Part shown: positions 32,858-44,399 of the stretch, piece after piece
Layout: each line of letters opens with the position of its first letter
Position numbering within the stretch: the first letter of the stretch is position 1
NCBI RefSeq assembly: GCF_000002985.6
Contig: NC_003281.10
Coordinates: 11,036,001-11,100,000 of the forward strand
Reading direction: 5' to 3'
Source: Caenorhabditis elegans
Taxonomy: Eukaryota; Nematoda; Chromadorea; Rhabditida; Rhabditidae
Length of the DNA stretch: 64,000 nucleotides
The notes under the pieces: model-generated
Seen by the model: only the letters and a program-made list of their open reading frames with translations
Told to the model about the DNA's origin: nothing
Database searches by the model: none
Translations under genes and position numbers: made by a program

Positions 32858-35800
32858 ATGACGGAAATCAATCGGAATTTGAAAATTATCGATGTGGGTT
32901 GCAACGCGACAATTCCGGCGGAGGATATTTTCGAGAAAATCGATAATTTCACGGAAATTCTCAGGAATTCAAATTGCCGCGCGATCACCGGCTCCGACGT
33001 GGTTTTCATATCGATTGAAAGAGGTCTCGACGCGATTGTTGCCGTTATTGCGTAGGTGGCAATCCGCCCACTCAGCCAGAAAAAATCGATTTTTCAGATG
33101 CCTCCGACTTGAGCTTGTGTTCACATTTTGCCCGCCGGCGAGCGATACTGATGACGTGGTGCGGAAGTTTCGAACGACGCTGGTTTTCAACGGAAAACAT
33201 GTTAGTGCTACGTGGTGAAAAAATCGATAATTTAACAAAAATCAATAAATCCTCAAAAAATTCAATAATCTGACATTTCAGGTATCTAGGATCGCTCAAA
33301 ACGATGAGAACGGACTTTTAGCGGCGGAGAGCATTTGCTACGTAATTCAAACTAGCGGGACTACTGGAGCTAAAAAACAAGTGGCAGTTCCAGTTGACTG
33401 TATTCGCAAGAATATTGAGCATTTTTGGTGAGGAACTCTCCGAAAATCGATAGCGATTATCGATTTTTATTCCAAAAAAATCGATAAAACAATAATTGAT
33501 TTTTCGTTAATTTTATAATACTTTTCCAGTTCGCTCTTCAATCTAACATCATCGGATTCCATCCTTTTCTCAACTTCTCTTCATTTCGATCCTTCAATTG
33601 TTGAACTTTTCATGGCTTTTCACGTGGGATGTACATTAATCATTACACCTGATGAGTATCGAAGTGAACCTCACAAACTTCAAAAATCAATCGATAAATT
33701 CCAGCCGACAGTGGTTCAGGTAATTTTCGGAAAAATCTAGCTGCGCCGATGGCTGTGCAAACTGTTTTTTAGCACCGCCGGTGGCTGCGCAAACTGTTAT
33801 GCGGCAGCGCCGGCGGCTGCGCAAACTTTAGTTTCAAAAATCTAATTCAAAAATCAATAAAAATCCAAAATCAATGTTTTTCCAGTTAACCCCAACGGTA
33901 TTCGAGATGCTTCCATCCGCCGACTCCCTGCTGTCTGCCACGTCGTCACTACGTATTCTGCTGCTCGGCGGCTCACATTTCCCCATATCTTCCATCAATT
34001 CATGCAGAAGCCCGGAGAACAAGACCCGCGTATTCAATGTCTACGGAGTGACGGAAGTGTCGTGTTGGGCGTCGTATTTTGAAGTGGAACACGGATGCTC
34101 CGAGGTTTTAATCGGAGAAGCAATCTACGGAACCCAGCTTGGCGTGGATTCTGATGGCCAGCTGATTTTGGGTACGTGGCCGTGGGGAAACTAGGCCACC
34201 AATTTTTTCTTCAAAATTATCGACTTCTGCTATGAAAAATCAATAATTCTGTTCAATTTATTGATTTTAGGCGGGCCCCGCCAGTGCTATGTGGATGGCG
34301 TGAAGGCACTGAACCACAAAACTGGGGATCGTGTTGAAGTTACAGAGAACGGAGGTCAAAAGATTGTTGGAAGAATTGATAGACTGGTGAGTTGGAAATT
34401 ATCGATTTATTCTCTAAAAATCAATAATTTGTTAAAAATTGATTTATCGATTTTTTTTTCAATGTTCAGATCAAACACCGTGGAATCCGAATCTGCCTGG
34501 ATCACCTGAGCCACGTGGCACTCCGCCATGACCCCTCTATTCAATCTCTCCACACCATGCTCCTTGATAACCGGAACATTGTGCAATTCCACGTGGGACC
34601 CGGATCCTCGTCGCCCACTCACAAAACTCTGCGGCTCGACGCAACTACAGTAGTCCCGATTACAGTAATCCAGGTTGCCGAGCTGCCGATTAATTCCAGC
34701 GGAAAAGTCGACGAGAAGGCGCTGGAGCGAATTTACGGCAAAGTTAGCGGCGGGGGAAATTCAAAATTCCAGGAGATTTTCGAGCAAAAGCTGAAGGTTA
34801 AGCTCTCAGAGGTGCTCGACGTGAGCTTTGTGTCCCTTGGTGTTAACTCTTTGCTAGCTGCAGAGTTATCCACATTTTTCCAAGTGTCACAGCAGACGGA
34901 GGTGATGAGACGGATGCTGAACGAGACAGTACCTGTTGGAGATGTTTTACGGAAATTTGAATTGTCACCAAAGCTCCAAAGCCACGTAGATTTTGAAGTT
35001 CGAAAAATCATTAGAAAACGACAGCCAAAAATGAGATGGGCGGTGGATTTGCGCAAGTGCATCGATGGAAACTTGCTTGTTATTTGGTAATTTTTAAAGA
35101 AAGTTGATTATTACGAGAACACAAAATTTTGAGAATACGTATTGCACAACATATTTGACGCGCAAAATATAACTATATCTCGTAGCGAAAACTACAGTAA
35201 TCCTTTAAATCACTACCGTAGTCGATTTATGGGATCGATTTTTGAAATGAATTCAAATTATTGCATTGTTATTTATCGAATGCATCTTAAAATTAAAGAA
35301 AAAAATAAATGAAACTCATTTCGAAAATCGAGCCCGTAAATCTACACAAGCACTACAGTAGTCATTTAAAGAATTACTGTAGTTTTCACTACGAGATATA
35401 GTTATATTTTGCGCGTCAAATATGTTGTGCAATACGCATTCTCAGAATTATGTATTCCCGCAATAATACGCACTCAAAACACCATATCTGATGCGCAAAT
35501 TACAAGTGCTTCGAATTTTTGAACTAGAAAATCGATAAAAACGCGCAAATCCTCCAATTTTCAGCAACACCCTCGTCGTCTGCGCCTCGCATGCCGGTAT
35601 TGTGATCGCCGTGAATCCGCAGACTGGCAATTTGATTTGGAGAGCCGAATGTGGTGTCAGATTTGAGTGCAAACCGATTTTAGTGAATGATCAAGTGGTT
35701 TTAGGTTAGAGAATAATTTTTTTCAATCTTAAAATAAAATTCTTCAGGCTGCAAATCGACCGGTCTATACTTTATCTGTGTGAAAACCGGTCAAATTCAA

Positions 35801-36964
35801 AATTCTGTCATCCTGGAGACCGTCGGAGTACGTGCTCAATGTGCATTCGACGGCGGTGCCATTTATTGTACCACTGAAAATGGGAATTTTCATGTTATTG
35901 ATCCGAAAGTAGGTCAAGCATACAAAGATGCAAAATATCGATTTTCCATTAAAAATAATCAATATTTCAGACGTACGGCTCAATCTACTCCCACGCAATC
36001 TCCAAAATCCCTGGCGGTACATCAGTTGGCCCTGTTATTGCTCCAGATGGCTCAATCTTTGCTACCATCACGGCCGGCGCGGTGCTCCGGACCACGGTAC
36101 CCAGAAAATCGATAATTGTCCCTAAAAGTATCATGTATCAATCTCCAGAAAAACCCGTATTCCAGCACGGAATTCGGCGCCGCCACCCGTTTTGGACCAA
36201 TTTTCGCTGAACCATTGTTTGTCGGCAGCTCAGTGATTATCACGACAGTGCACGGAGTTTTGACCAGTTTTGATGTGGAGAGTGGGCGGAGACAGGTACG
36301 ACCACGCCCAGCCAATAAGGGGGCGGGGCTAGTCACATCCGCAATTTGGATGGAGCCTAGTGAGACACGCCCATTATGTATGTACTTTTCTGTAAATTAA
36401 CACACTTCTATCACAACTTTTTGTTGGAAAATTAACATTCTAAAATACACGACCACTAAATGGACGGAGCCTAGCAAGCCAGGCCCACAAAATGACATTA
36501 CTAATGAAGACAATTTTCAGGACCAAATCTCCCTCGAAAATGAAAATTGTTTCTGTGCTCCGTTACCGATTGCCAACTCCCACCTCCTCGTGGCCACCCA
36601 GTCAGGAACTGTGCTCCACGTGTCGCTGAGCCCCAAATTATCGATTTTGAGCATTTTTCGATTTGATCTACCGTCACCCGGAATCTCCTACGTAAAAACT
36701 CCGAAATTTTTGCGAAGAAGCTGTGGTGATAAGAAGCCGATGATCATGATGACTTCAAAAAGCGGGTGGCTCATTTTGGCGGAAATTTCTGAAAATGGCG
36801 GAGAGCTGCAAAATCTGGAAGCAATTCCGATTTCGAATAAGGAAATTTTCACGTCTCCGGAAATAATCGATAATGTCGGAAGAGGAGGAGCCGGCAACAA
36901 CATTTTATTGATCGCTGGAAGAGATGATTATTTAAGAGCTTGGGATTTTGACACGTGGCACTGA
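32858..36964 (+). CDS. AASDH/ACSF4-type protein: adenylation domain, carrier domain, PQQ-like propeller (12 exons, 889 residues)
   Basis: Exons: 32858-33051, 33098-33200, 33282-33427, 33530-33719, 33886-34171, 34271-34386, 34470-35086, 35565-35704, 35748-35908, 35971-36096, 36149-36295, 36521-36964. Joined length 2670 nt in one frame. Adenylate-forming motifs are in order: A3 TSGTTG (123-128), A5 NVYGVTE (262-268), A7 TGD (324-326), A8 GRIDRLIKHRG (from 340) and A10 INSSGK with the catalytic lysine near 424. A carrier-like motif LGVNSLLA follows, with its serine near 472; the usual Asp before that Ser is Asn. From about residue 540, repeats such as VNPQTGNLIW and a terminal AGRDDYLRAWDF form a PQQ-type beta-propeller. 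This order matches animal AASDH (ACSF4/U26), an acyl- or aminoacyl-adenylating enzyme whose physiological substrate is still debated. The N-terminus is shorter than in the human protein. Confidence 0.88.
33725..33832. repeat. GC-rich tandem repeat, three ~35-bp units
   Basis: Units of the form GCRSCGCCGGYGGCTGYGCAAACT occur three times in succession in an intron of the AASDH-type gene, a GC-rich block in otherwise AT-rich DNA. Confidence 0.75.
35107..35467. repeat. Palindromic element with ATTATTACG.GAACAC ends, full copy
   Basis: Both arms carry GCACAACATATTTGACGCGC, CTACAGTA and the word GATATAGTTATATTTT or its complement; they run ~150 bp each around an AT-rich loop. It lies in the intron 35087-35564. 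A shorter copy is at 41136-41357. I recognise this as a common dispersed C. elegans repeat. Confidence 0.85.
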
Positions 36965-38535
36965 GAAAAATGAATAAACGATGTTTTAGTTCAGTTGAAG
37001 TCTTTAAAAAGTATAGATAGCCATTAAATGGTCGGAGCCCACGAAACAGAACACGCCCCTTAAATGGTCGGAGTGGAAAAAGCCCAATGTGAATAATGTG
37101 ATCTTTTTTGAAAGATCACATTATTAGAGGCCAATTTTAGATTTTCAGCAGATTTCGTCCGCGTTTCTAAATTTTATTCGTCTTAAAATTTGACAACGTT
37201 TTTTTTTTGCATCAAATAACAAAAAAAAATTACAAAAGTTCGCTCGAAAAGTCGCGAAAATTCAAACTAATTCAAAAAAATTTCTGATTTTTGCAAAATT
37301 GAAATATTAATTTAAAACATTTAGAAATCTGTATAATCCTGATCATCTTGTGACCGAAGAGCTTCTTATTAAACTTTGTATCAGGCAAACACAATGTTTT
37401 CAATTTGTGGGGCATTTCGAAACTTTAGACAAAACAGACCCGCTGGATGTCAGCTGCTGTAACTTTCTCCGGCATGAAGTAATATTATTTAAATACTAGT
37501 ATAAATGCGGAATATGAAAAATTGGCAACATTTTGTTAGTTGAGAATATTTTGCTGACTATCCTAGTTGTTGAGTTATTCGTGTTTGAACGAGTCAAGCA
37601 AATAACCTAAAAACCAAAAACGAATAGAGTATTTTAATTTTCAATAAAAATTGTACTTTTATCACATTTATAGATTGATTGATGATATTCTTTAAAAAAC
37701 AAAGGTTTTGGTAAACTTCAACCATTTGCCCGGTAGGAGCTGGGATTAAATGAAACAGATTTCATCTATGTCAAATATTATGAGACTATTTTGTTCTCTC
37801 AAAATAAATTGTGCACAGACCTTCTGACAGAGTTCGGCACAACTACGGTGAGGGGTCAGTTGTGTCCCATTGTGCACAATGATGACGTCATATTGTCAAT
37901 AGCTCTAAGGCACTCTCGATTTGCAGATCTTTGCTCTCTACTGTACGACGTTTGATACAGTGCGGAAGAGATGGATCACGCTAAGTACGGTCGGTGGGAA
38001 ACAGATCAGGGGGGTAAATTGTCTGAATCGCCGAGTTTACCGGACGGCTACTTCGGCTACTGAATCAGTGAAAAAATTTGTTTGAAGTTTACGCTGAGGA
38101 GTGTTCGATCGTCAAAATTCATCATTTTGATGAAATTGTGCACTGGATCAATGAGAATACTGCACATTAGAAGATATTATGCCCGAAAAGAGGTGGGAAA
38201 GGAGAGCAAGTGACTGATGACGTTGCAAGAAACAGGTCATCTCAAAGCTTCACAGACACGGAACCCACTCGAGCGTGAATTTTTGCTTAACTAGCGAAAA
38301 GCTAGGTGATCGTTCATAGTTATCTACTAACATAACATTCTGACATCAACGCCAGAAATCAGAACTTACCGGAACATAACTCATCGGTGTCTCCGGGCCG
38401 CCTACAAATACTTTTCCCTAAAAACAACTACATTTCGGTAGACAAAAGTACGAATTTCTGTGTATTGACTCATATAAAATTAGGTGAAAAAACATAAGTA
38501 ATCACTTTATAATTTTTTTTCAAAGCAAAGAAAAA
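36965..38535. other. Intergenic region between the AASDH-type gene and the chemoreceptors
   Basis: AATAAA at 36973-36978, nine bases past the stop, is the likely poly(A) signal of the upstream gene. A 12-bp hairpin lies near 37088-37127 (TGATCTTTTTTGAAAGATCA). From about 37700 to 38400 the sequence is less AT-rich and non-repetitive, with scattered stops in all frames and no recognisable product. It may be regulatory or a decayed gene. Confidence 0.45.
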
Positions 38536-41494
38536 ATGCAAATCGACGACGCAATTCTCTTGAACATTTCCGCATTTTGTGCGGTATCTATCAATTTTCT
38601 ACTTATTCTCCTTATTCTCACCAAATCCCCGAAATCCTTGGGTTCCTACAAGTTTCTTATGATTTATATCAATTTATTCGAGTTTACTTATGCCATATTG
38701 TACTGTGCTGAAAAGCCGGTAAGTTTTTGAAATTCGCAAAATGATGTAGAGCTGAAAATTTTATGTATTTTGTCAGTTGATTAATTTTTCACGGCGTTAC
38801 TAAGAAAAAAGTTTTGAGCGGCCGACATCTCGAGGGTTCAGAAAAAAATTGCAAAATTTTAACCCATGAGATGTAGGCCGCTGTAACTGTTTCACAAGTA
38901 GCACTAGAAATATTGTCAACTAACTTAATTTAGAAAATTAAATTCAAAATATTATAATAATTGATGTTTTTCATACCTTCAATCTAGAGGAATCGAATTC
39001 CAAAATTGGACCCTTGAAATGTCGGCCGCTCATACGTTCTTCCAGGAAGCACTAGAAAAAAGATGCTAACTGACAAAATGTAGCTAATTAAATTTAAAAA
39101 ATTATGTTTTTGACAACATTTTCCTATATTTAATAAGACAAAAGTTACAGCAGCCGACAGCTTAAGGGTACGAATTCCAAAATTGGGCCCCTGAGATGTC
39201 GGTCGCTATAACGTTTTTCCAAGTAGCACTAAAAAAAAGTTGTCAACTAACGAATTATAGAAAATTTTATTTTCTACACAAAGCATATTAAATGTTGAAA
39301 TTATTTTTTTCCAGGATCTTTTCACAAAGGAGTCGGCGTTTTTCCTGATTGTCAACTGGAAAGAGTCGTTGTTCCCAAAATTCATTGCATGTATTTTGGA
39401 TTGTAAGTTTCATTTAAATAAAGATTCAAACATTTTTTAAAATTGCTTTTTAGTACTTTTCGTTGGCTTCTTCGGGATTTCCATCGCAATCCTGGCGCTC
39501 CATTTTGTTTACCGATTTCTGAGTATGACTAAGTAAGATTCAATTTTCATTACCTAAATGTAGTTTTCTGTTACAGTAACCATCATGTCAAGTCATTTGA
39601 TTCGTGGAAAATCATTTTGTGGTTTATGATTCCACTTTTAAACGGGGTAACTTTTATGGTAACCGGTGGAATTATTCTGTGCGCCGATCGGGAAACTGAT
39701 AGGTTTATGAGGTAAACTGTTTGAAAAAAATTTTATTTGAAAAATTTTGTGAAATGAAATTCGCCTAATTTTGCTAGTTGTCAAAATTTTTCTAACTTAC
39801 CTACGGAGAATGTTATTGCGGCAGACGTCTTGCGGGAACAAGTGGAAAAATTAGGCCCGTGGTATGTCGGCTGCTATGACTTTCTTTCCACTAATATTTA
39901 AAAAAAGCTAACCCACAAAATGTTGAGCATGATTATCCACACATTTTGCTAGTTGTCAGCTTTGTTCTAGCTTCCCTCCAAAAAAAACTGAAGCGGCAGA
40001 CATCCCCTGGGAACAAAATGAAAAATCGGACCCGTAAAGTGTCGGATGCTATAACTTATTTCTATGTAATAGTTCACATAGAGTGTTTCCTAACAAAATT
40101 TTAAGTATTCATTATGTTAGTTGACAACTTTTTTCTATCATCACTCCAGAACAAGTTGTAGCGTCCGGCATCCCCCGGGACCAAATCTAAAAATTGGACC
40201 TGCGAGATGTTGGGTGCTATAACTTACAAATATTTGAAATAAATAATCAATTTTTCCAGTGAAAACTATCCCGAACTCGTGGATGATACAACAAATATCA
40301 CTGATCTCTACTACATGGGAGCATTTTTTTGGCCGAAGCTTGAGAATTCGCAGACGGAAAAATACTTTAGTTGGAAAGGTGCCGAGGGGTCAATTATTGT
40401 TATGGGATTAATTGTAAGTATTGCCACTATTGATTTTTTAAAGAAAAAAACTAATTTTCGACAGAATCAAGACATTTTAAATACCTAAATCTATCGACTT
40501 TTTGCCAAGTGCTTTTATTTATTTTTTTGATACAACGAGGTATTTTTGCTGAAAATTTACATTTTCAGGGATTATCAAGCTCTATAATGGTATACTTTGG
40601 TGTAAAAGGCTATCGGAGCATGAACAAGCTCATCTCCCAAACAACATGCTCCCTGAAGTTCAAAAGTGTCCAGCAGCAATTATTCCACGCATTGGTCTTT
40701 CAAACTCTTATTCCTGTATTCTTGATGCATATTCCGGCTTCTGCAATCTATATCACTATATTTTTTGGAAAATCTTCGGAAATTGTAGGTCAAACTCTGA
40801 GCTTGACTATTGCAATGTATCCTGCGCTGAACCCATTGCCGACTATATTTATCGTGAAGAATTACCGGAAAGCTGTGAAAGGTGAGTGGAATCCGCTTAT
40901 CGATTTTTTTCGGAAATTATCGATTTTTGTTAAATTTATCGTTTTTTTTTGTTTTTTGGATTTTCAAAAGTTATAGATTTTTTTGGAATTTGTCAACTTT
41001 TGGAACTTTTGGTTTTTTAAAGGAATTTATTTATCGATTTTTATAAAAGTTATCGTTTTTTTGTTGGAATTATCAATTTATTTAAATTTATCTATTTTTA
41101 AGACATTTTATCGAAATTTTTGAATTATGAATAATTATTATTACGGGAACGCAAAATTCTGAGAATGCGTAGTGCACAACATTTTTGACGCGCAAAATAT
41201 CTCGTAGCAAAAACTACAGCAATCCTTTAAATGACTACTGTAACGCTCGTCTGTCGATTTACGAGCTGGATTTTTGAAAGAAATGCATTTTCAATTTTGC
41301 GCGTCAAATATGTTGTGCAGTACGCATTATCCGAGTTTTGTGTTCCTGTAATAATTTTTCCCAGAAATTTAACTTTTTCTCAAATTTCAGAAGTTCTCAT
41401 GGGCTTTCAAAATAAGATTACCGGCAAACAAAGGGTATCGCAAATAACCTCAACAGCGTTTTCAACACAGAGTGCCAGACAGACGAATCAATAA
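38536..41494 (+). CDS. Str-superfamily seven-transmembrane chemoreceptor, 351 residues (7 exons)
   Basis: Exons: 38536-38718, 39315-39402, 39454-39532, 39577-39711, 40260-40413, 40569-40881, 41391-41494. Joined length 1056 nt in one frame. Seven hydrophobic segments are visible. Family marks include KSPKSLGSYKFLMIY after TM1, GISIAILALHFVYRF in TM3, and PALNPLPTIFIVKNYRKA at the end of TM7. The N-terminus is short and extracellular and the Ser/Thr-rich tail is cytoplasmic. Str receptors are expected in the cilia of sensory neurons and couple to G proteins; the ligand is unknown. It is the upstream member of a tandem pair with conserved intron phases. AATAAA at 41547-41552 is a likely poly(A) signal. 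Two introns (38719-39314 and 39712-40259) are filled with a repeat family. Confidence 0.88.
38760..40235. repeat. Diverged ~160-bp repeat family in two chemoreceptor introns
   Basis: At least six copies contain GCCGACATCTC-like words, then AAAATTGGRCCC, GAGATGTCGGCCGCTATAAC, AAGTAGCACTAGAAA and GTTGTCAACTAAC. Clear copies start near 38815, 38985, 39150, 39820, 39990 and 40155. They lie in the introns before exons 2 and 5 only, so exon DNA between them was spared. The final hairpin words recur at 51800-53220. Confidence 0.75.
41136..41357. repeat. Shortened copy of the ATTATTACGGGAAC palindrome
   Basis: Same ends and arm words as the 35107-35467 element (TGACGCGCAAAATATCTCGT; complement near 41300), but with most of the central part missing. 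It lies in the last intron of the first chemoreceptor. Confidence 0.8.
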
Positions 41495-41703
41495 TTGTTA
41501 AACTTTGTGTGTACTCCTCTTGGACAACTTTATAATATTTTTATTGAATAAAAGTTTCATTTCACATGTTCTGTAATTTGGTAACCGAATTTCTAGATTC
41601 AACTGACAGTGAGACTTACAGCACACCGCAATAACAATATAATTTCCCAAGGGTTTATACTAAAAACTATTCGGAAAATATTTTCCATTTGAATTATATT
41701 ACC

Positions 41704-43446
41704 ATGCTCACGAAAATAATTTTTAAACGAGTTTTTGCGATTTTTGGAGTAGTCAATAACTTTTTATTGATAATTTTTATAATATTCAAGTCACCAAAAC
41801 AGTTTGGAAATTATAAATGTTTGATGGCTTATATCTCTATTTTTGAAATTTTCTACTCAATTCTGGATTTTCTGACGGTTCCTGTAAGTTGTCTGGAGGT
41901 AGAATTAACCTACAACAGCAAAAATTTTAGACAATTTATAGCCACAACTCTGCTTTTTTGGTTATCATCGAAAAAGATTCAGCGATTTTTCCGGATTCTC
42001 TACTTCAAGTTGCTAACAGTAGTTTCTTTTTTTTAATTAAAAAAAAGTTTTCTATAACTACAAATTTTAGTATCGTTCTGTAGTCTATTTGGCATGTCAA
42101 TGGCAATTTTTGCAATTCATTTTGTCTACAGACTCTTGGTGATGATTGGGTAAGAAATAGTGTTGTTTTAAGTTAAAACCACTACTTTCAGACCTAAGTA
42201 TCTATACCATTACCATTTGCAAAAGGTACTTGGTCTTATTGGATGTACAATTATTGTGGGATGTGGTTGGACTGTGGTCATGCATATTAGTTTCGGTCCA
42301 ACTAAGTATTCGGATTCTTTAATAAGGTGAAATTAAATTTTTGACGCCCAAAAATTCAAATGTTATGAGAAATTTTTAGTGGGGAGTTCAAATTTTTTGT
42401 AATTTTTTCTCCGCGAGAATTTTAAATTTTCATGGAATTTTGACATGCGGAAAACTCAAATTTTTTGTGATATATTTGGCGGAAATTCAAATTTCCAGAT
42501 AAATTTTTAAAACGGGAAATTTGAAAATTTTAAGAAACTTTAAGTGGGAAATTAAATTTTTCTGTAAGGTTTCCGGAGGAAAATTAAAAGTTAATTTCAA
42601 CTCTGAAAATTGTTATTTTTGGGTTTGAGATCACTGTTACATTCTTCTTCTTTCAGCCTGGAATACCTTGAACCCAGAAATCTTACTCTGAGCGATGTTG
42701 ATTACGTTGGAGCGCACTTTCATCATACAGATAGCTATGGAAATCAATTTATTAATTGGAATTCAATGATTGCACTTGTCATGATGACAATTGCCATAGT
42801 GAGTGTTAAAATTTTGGCGGGAAATTAGAATTTTTGAGAAACATTTTTACCGAGGAATTCAAATTTCTGAGAATATTTTAACCGGGAAATTCAAATTTTT
42901 GAGAAACATTTTTACCGGGCAATTTAAATTATTTAGAAACATTTTTATAGAGAAATTCAAACTCAAAAACAATTTTTTTAGATGCTCAGCTTCACTACTG
43001 TAATCCTCTGTGGCTTAAAAATTTACAAAGATGCGCAGGAAAACTTGTCTCTGAGGTCCTCAACCGATAATAATATTCAGTCTCAAATCTTCTGGGCTCT
43101 GGTTCTCCAGACAATTATTCCAGTAGTACTTATGCATTTTCCTGCTGGAATTGGATATTTATTTTCTATGCTGAATCGGTCAACAGAGATATTGGGTGAA
43201 ATCCCGGCGATTACCATTTTTATGTACCCGGCTTTGGACCCGCTACCCAGTTTCTTTATTATTAGAAGCTATCGGGAAGCTATTTTGGGTAATTTAAAAT
43301 TAAAAAGTATAGAGGAAAAAAATTATGCGGAAAAATTTTCAGAATTACTTGGATGTAAAAAGTCTGAAATGAGTGTTATACCGACGGAAATGAGCCTTCA
43401 AGTAATAAGAACACCCGCTGGAAAAACTCCAGAAGAAAATCGCTGA
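41704..43446 (+). CDS. Str-superfamily seven-transmembrane chemoreceptor, 344 residues (7 exons)
   Basis: Exons: 41704-41883, 41931-42018, 42071-42149, 42192-42326, 42657-42798, 42982-43288, 43343-43446. Joined length 1035 nt. Exons 2, 3 and 4 have exactly the lengths of their counterparts in the upstream receptor (88, 79, 135 nt), as does exon 7 (104 nt), showing tandem duplication. Marks: KSPKQFGNYKCLMAY after TM1, GMSMAIFAIHFVYRL in TM3, PALDPLPSFFIIRSYREA after TM7. The last intron (43289-43342) is only 54 bp, in phase and without a stop, so retention would simply add 18 residues. The ATG at 41704 was chosen because it aligns with the start region of the upstream gene; an open frame extends 15 bp further without another ATG. 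Probable sensory-neuron GPCR, ligand unknown. Confidence 0.85.
42810..42975. repeat. Short tandem repeat, ~45-bp units
   Basis: About four units of GGGAAATTCAAATTTTTGAG plus AAACATTTTTACC fill the intron 42799-42981. Looser copies of the same words occur at 42340-42560, 47200-47400 and 48690-48900. Confidence 0.7.
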
Positions 43447-43791
43447 AGCCGGCATGCTTTCAAGGAGACCTACGCCTGCACGTGTCTATTGTAAAATTAA
43501 TTTTTTTTTGTATAACAATCTATTTTTTCGTATGACAATCTATTTTTCTTTGAAAAAAAACTAAAAATTGATAAGAAATTATTATTTTTGTAACAAAAAA
43601 AAAGAAAAAAGGTTTCCGAGAATAAGTCGGATCGGATTAAAAATAAAAACGTAAAATTTCGAAAAAAAAATCAATAACCTTTTTTACCGCGACCTTTAAG
43701 CTCCGCCCACAAATCAATAAGTATAAAAACGCAGATTTTTCACTAATTCAGTCATTCCTTCGAAGCGAAGAAACACAACAAAAAGAAGAAA
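43447..43791. promoter_or_regulatory. Short intergenic region with TATA box for the next gene
   Basis: TATAAAA at 43722-43728 lies 64 bp before the ATG at 43792, giving an expected transcription start near 43750 and a ~40-nt leader. AATAAA at 43642-43647 may end the upstream chemoreceptor transcript. GCTCCGCCCAC just before the TATA box is also a common repeat fragment. Confidence 0.6.
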
Positions 43792-44373
43792 ATGATGGTT
43801 GGATATTTGGCTGGATGTATTGGCATCATGTTGGTGCTTCAATTGTCAATTGTCAATTGTCAACTAGTGCCAAGTGGACGACACAATCAGAAGATAGCTG
43901 ATCAGATCAATGATTACAATAATGATCCACATATCATCAAGGCCGAGATTTCTGCACCGGATGTCGTTGTCAACAAGTATACACTTCAGGATAAGGACAT
44001 TTCTGCCGCTCTTAAGGTTAGTTTGAAGTTGCCGAAAATCGATAATTTCTTTTGAAAAATCGATATTTTGAAAACCAATAATTTCATTTTGAAAAATCGA
44101 TATTTGTAAAATCGATAAATTCTCTGAAAAATCCATAATTTAGATTTTCAGAAACATGTTGCGGAAGCGGCTGCACACTTTGCAACAATGACAGACGCTG
44201 ACCGTGACGCCGCAGTTGTCCAACTACCAAATGCAAATCATACTGGAAATGGAGGAGGAGGAAAAGGAAAACGATCATCTGACATGAAAATCGATGTGGA
44301 GGGTACAAAGAATCTGTACAAGCAAGCGCTGGAATTTCTCGACAAGTATGATGTTGAACTCCACGTGGAGTAA
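43792..44373 (+). CDS. Small secreted protein, 148 residues (2 exons)
   Basis: Exons 43792-44016 and 44152-44373, joined length 447 nt. The first ~24 residues (MMVGYLAGCIGIMLVLQL and on to NCQ) are a clear signal peptide, with a probable cut before QLVPSG. The mature part is hydrophilic and has no cysteines. It contains ADQINDYNNDPH, a Gly-rich patch GNGGGGKGKRSS where GKGKR could be a dibasic processing site, and an acidic C-terminal helix ending in DVELHVE. It fits no family I know. The strong TATA box and a poly(A) signal AATAAA at 44395-44400 suggest a highly, perhaps tissue-specifically, expressed secreted product. Confidence 0.82.
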
Positions 44374-44399
44374 CTGAATCGTATGTATTGTGAGAATAA

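Noticed and set aside
37700..38400. Possible decayed gene or ncRNA upstream of the chemoreceptors
   Set aside because: The composition is gene-like, but all frames are broken and no tRNA, snRNA or transposase feature could be recognised.
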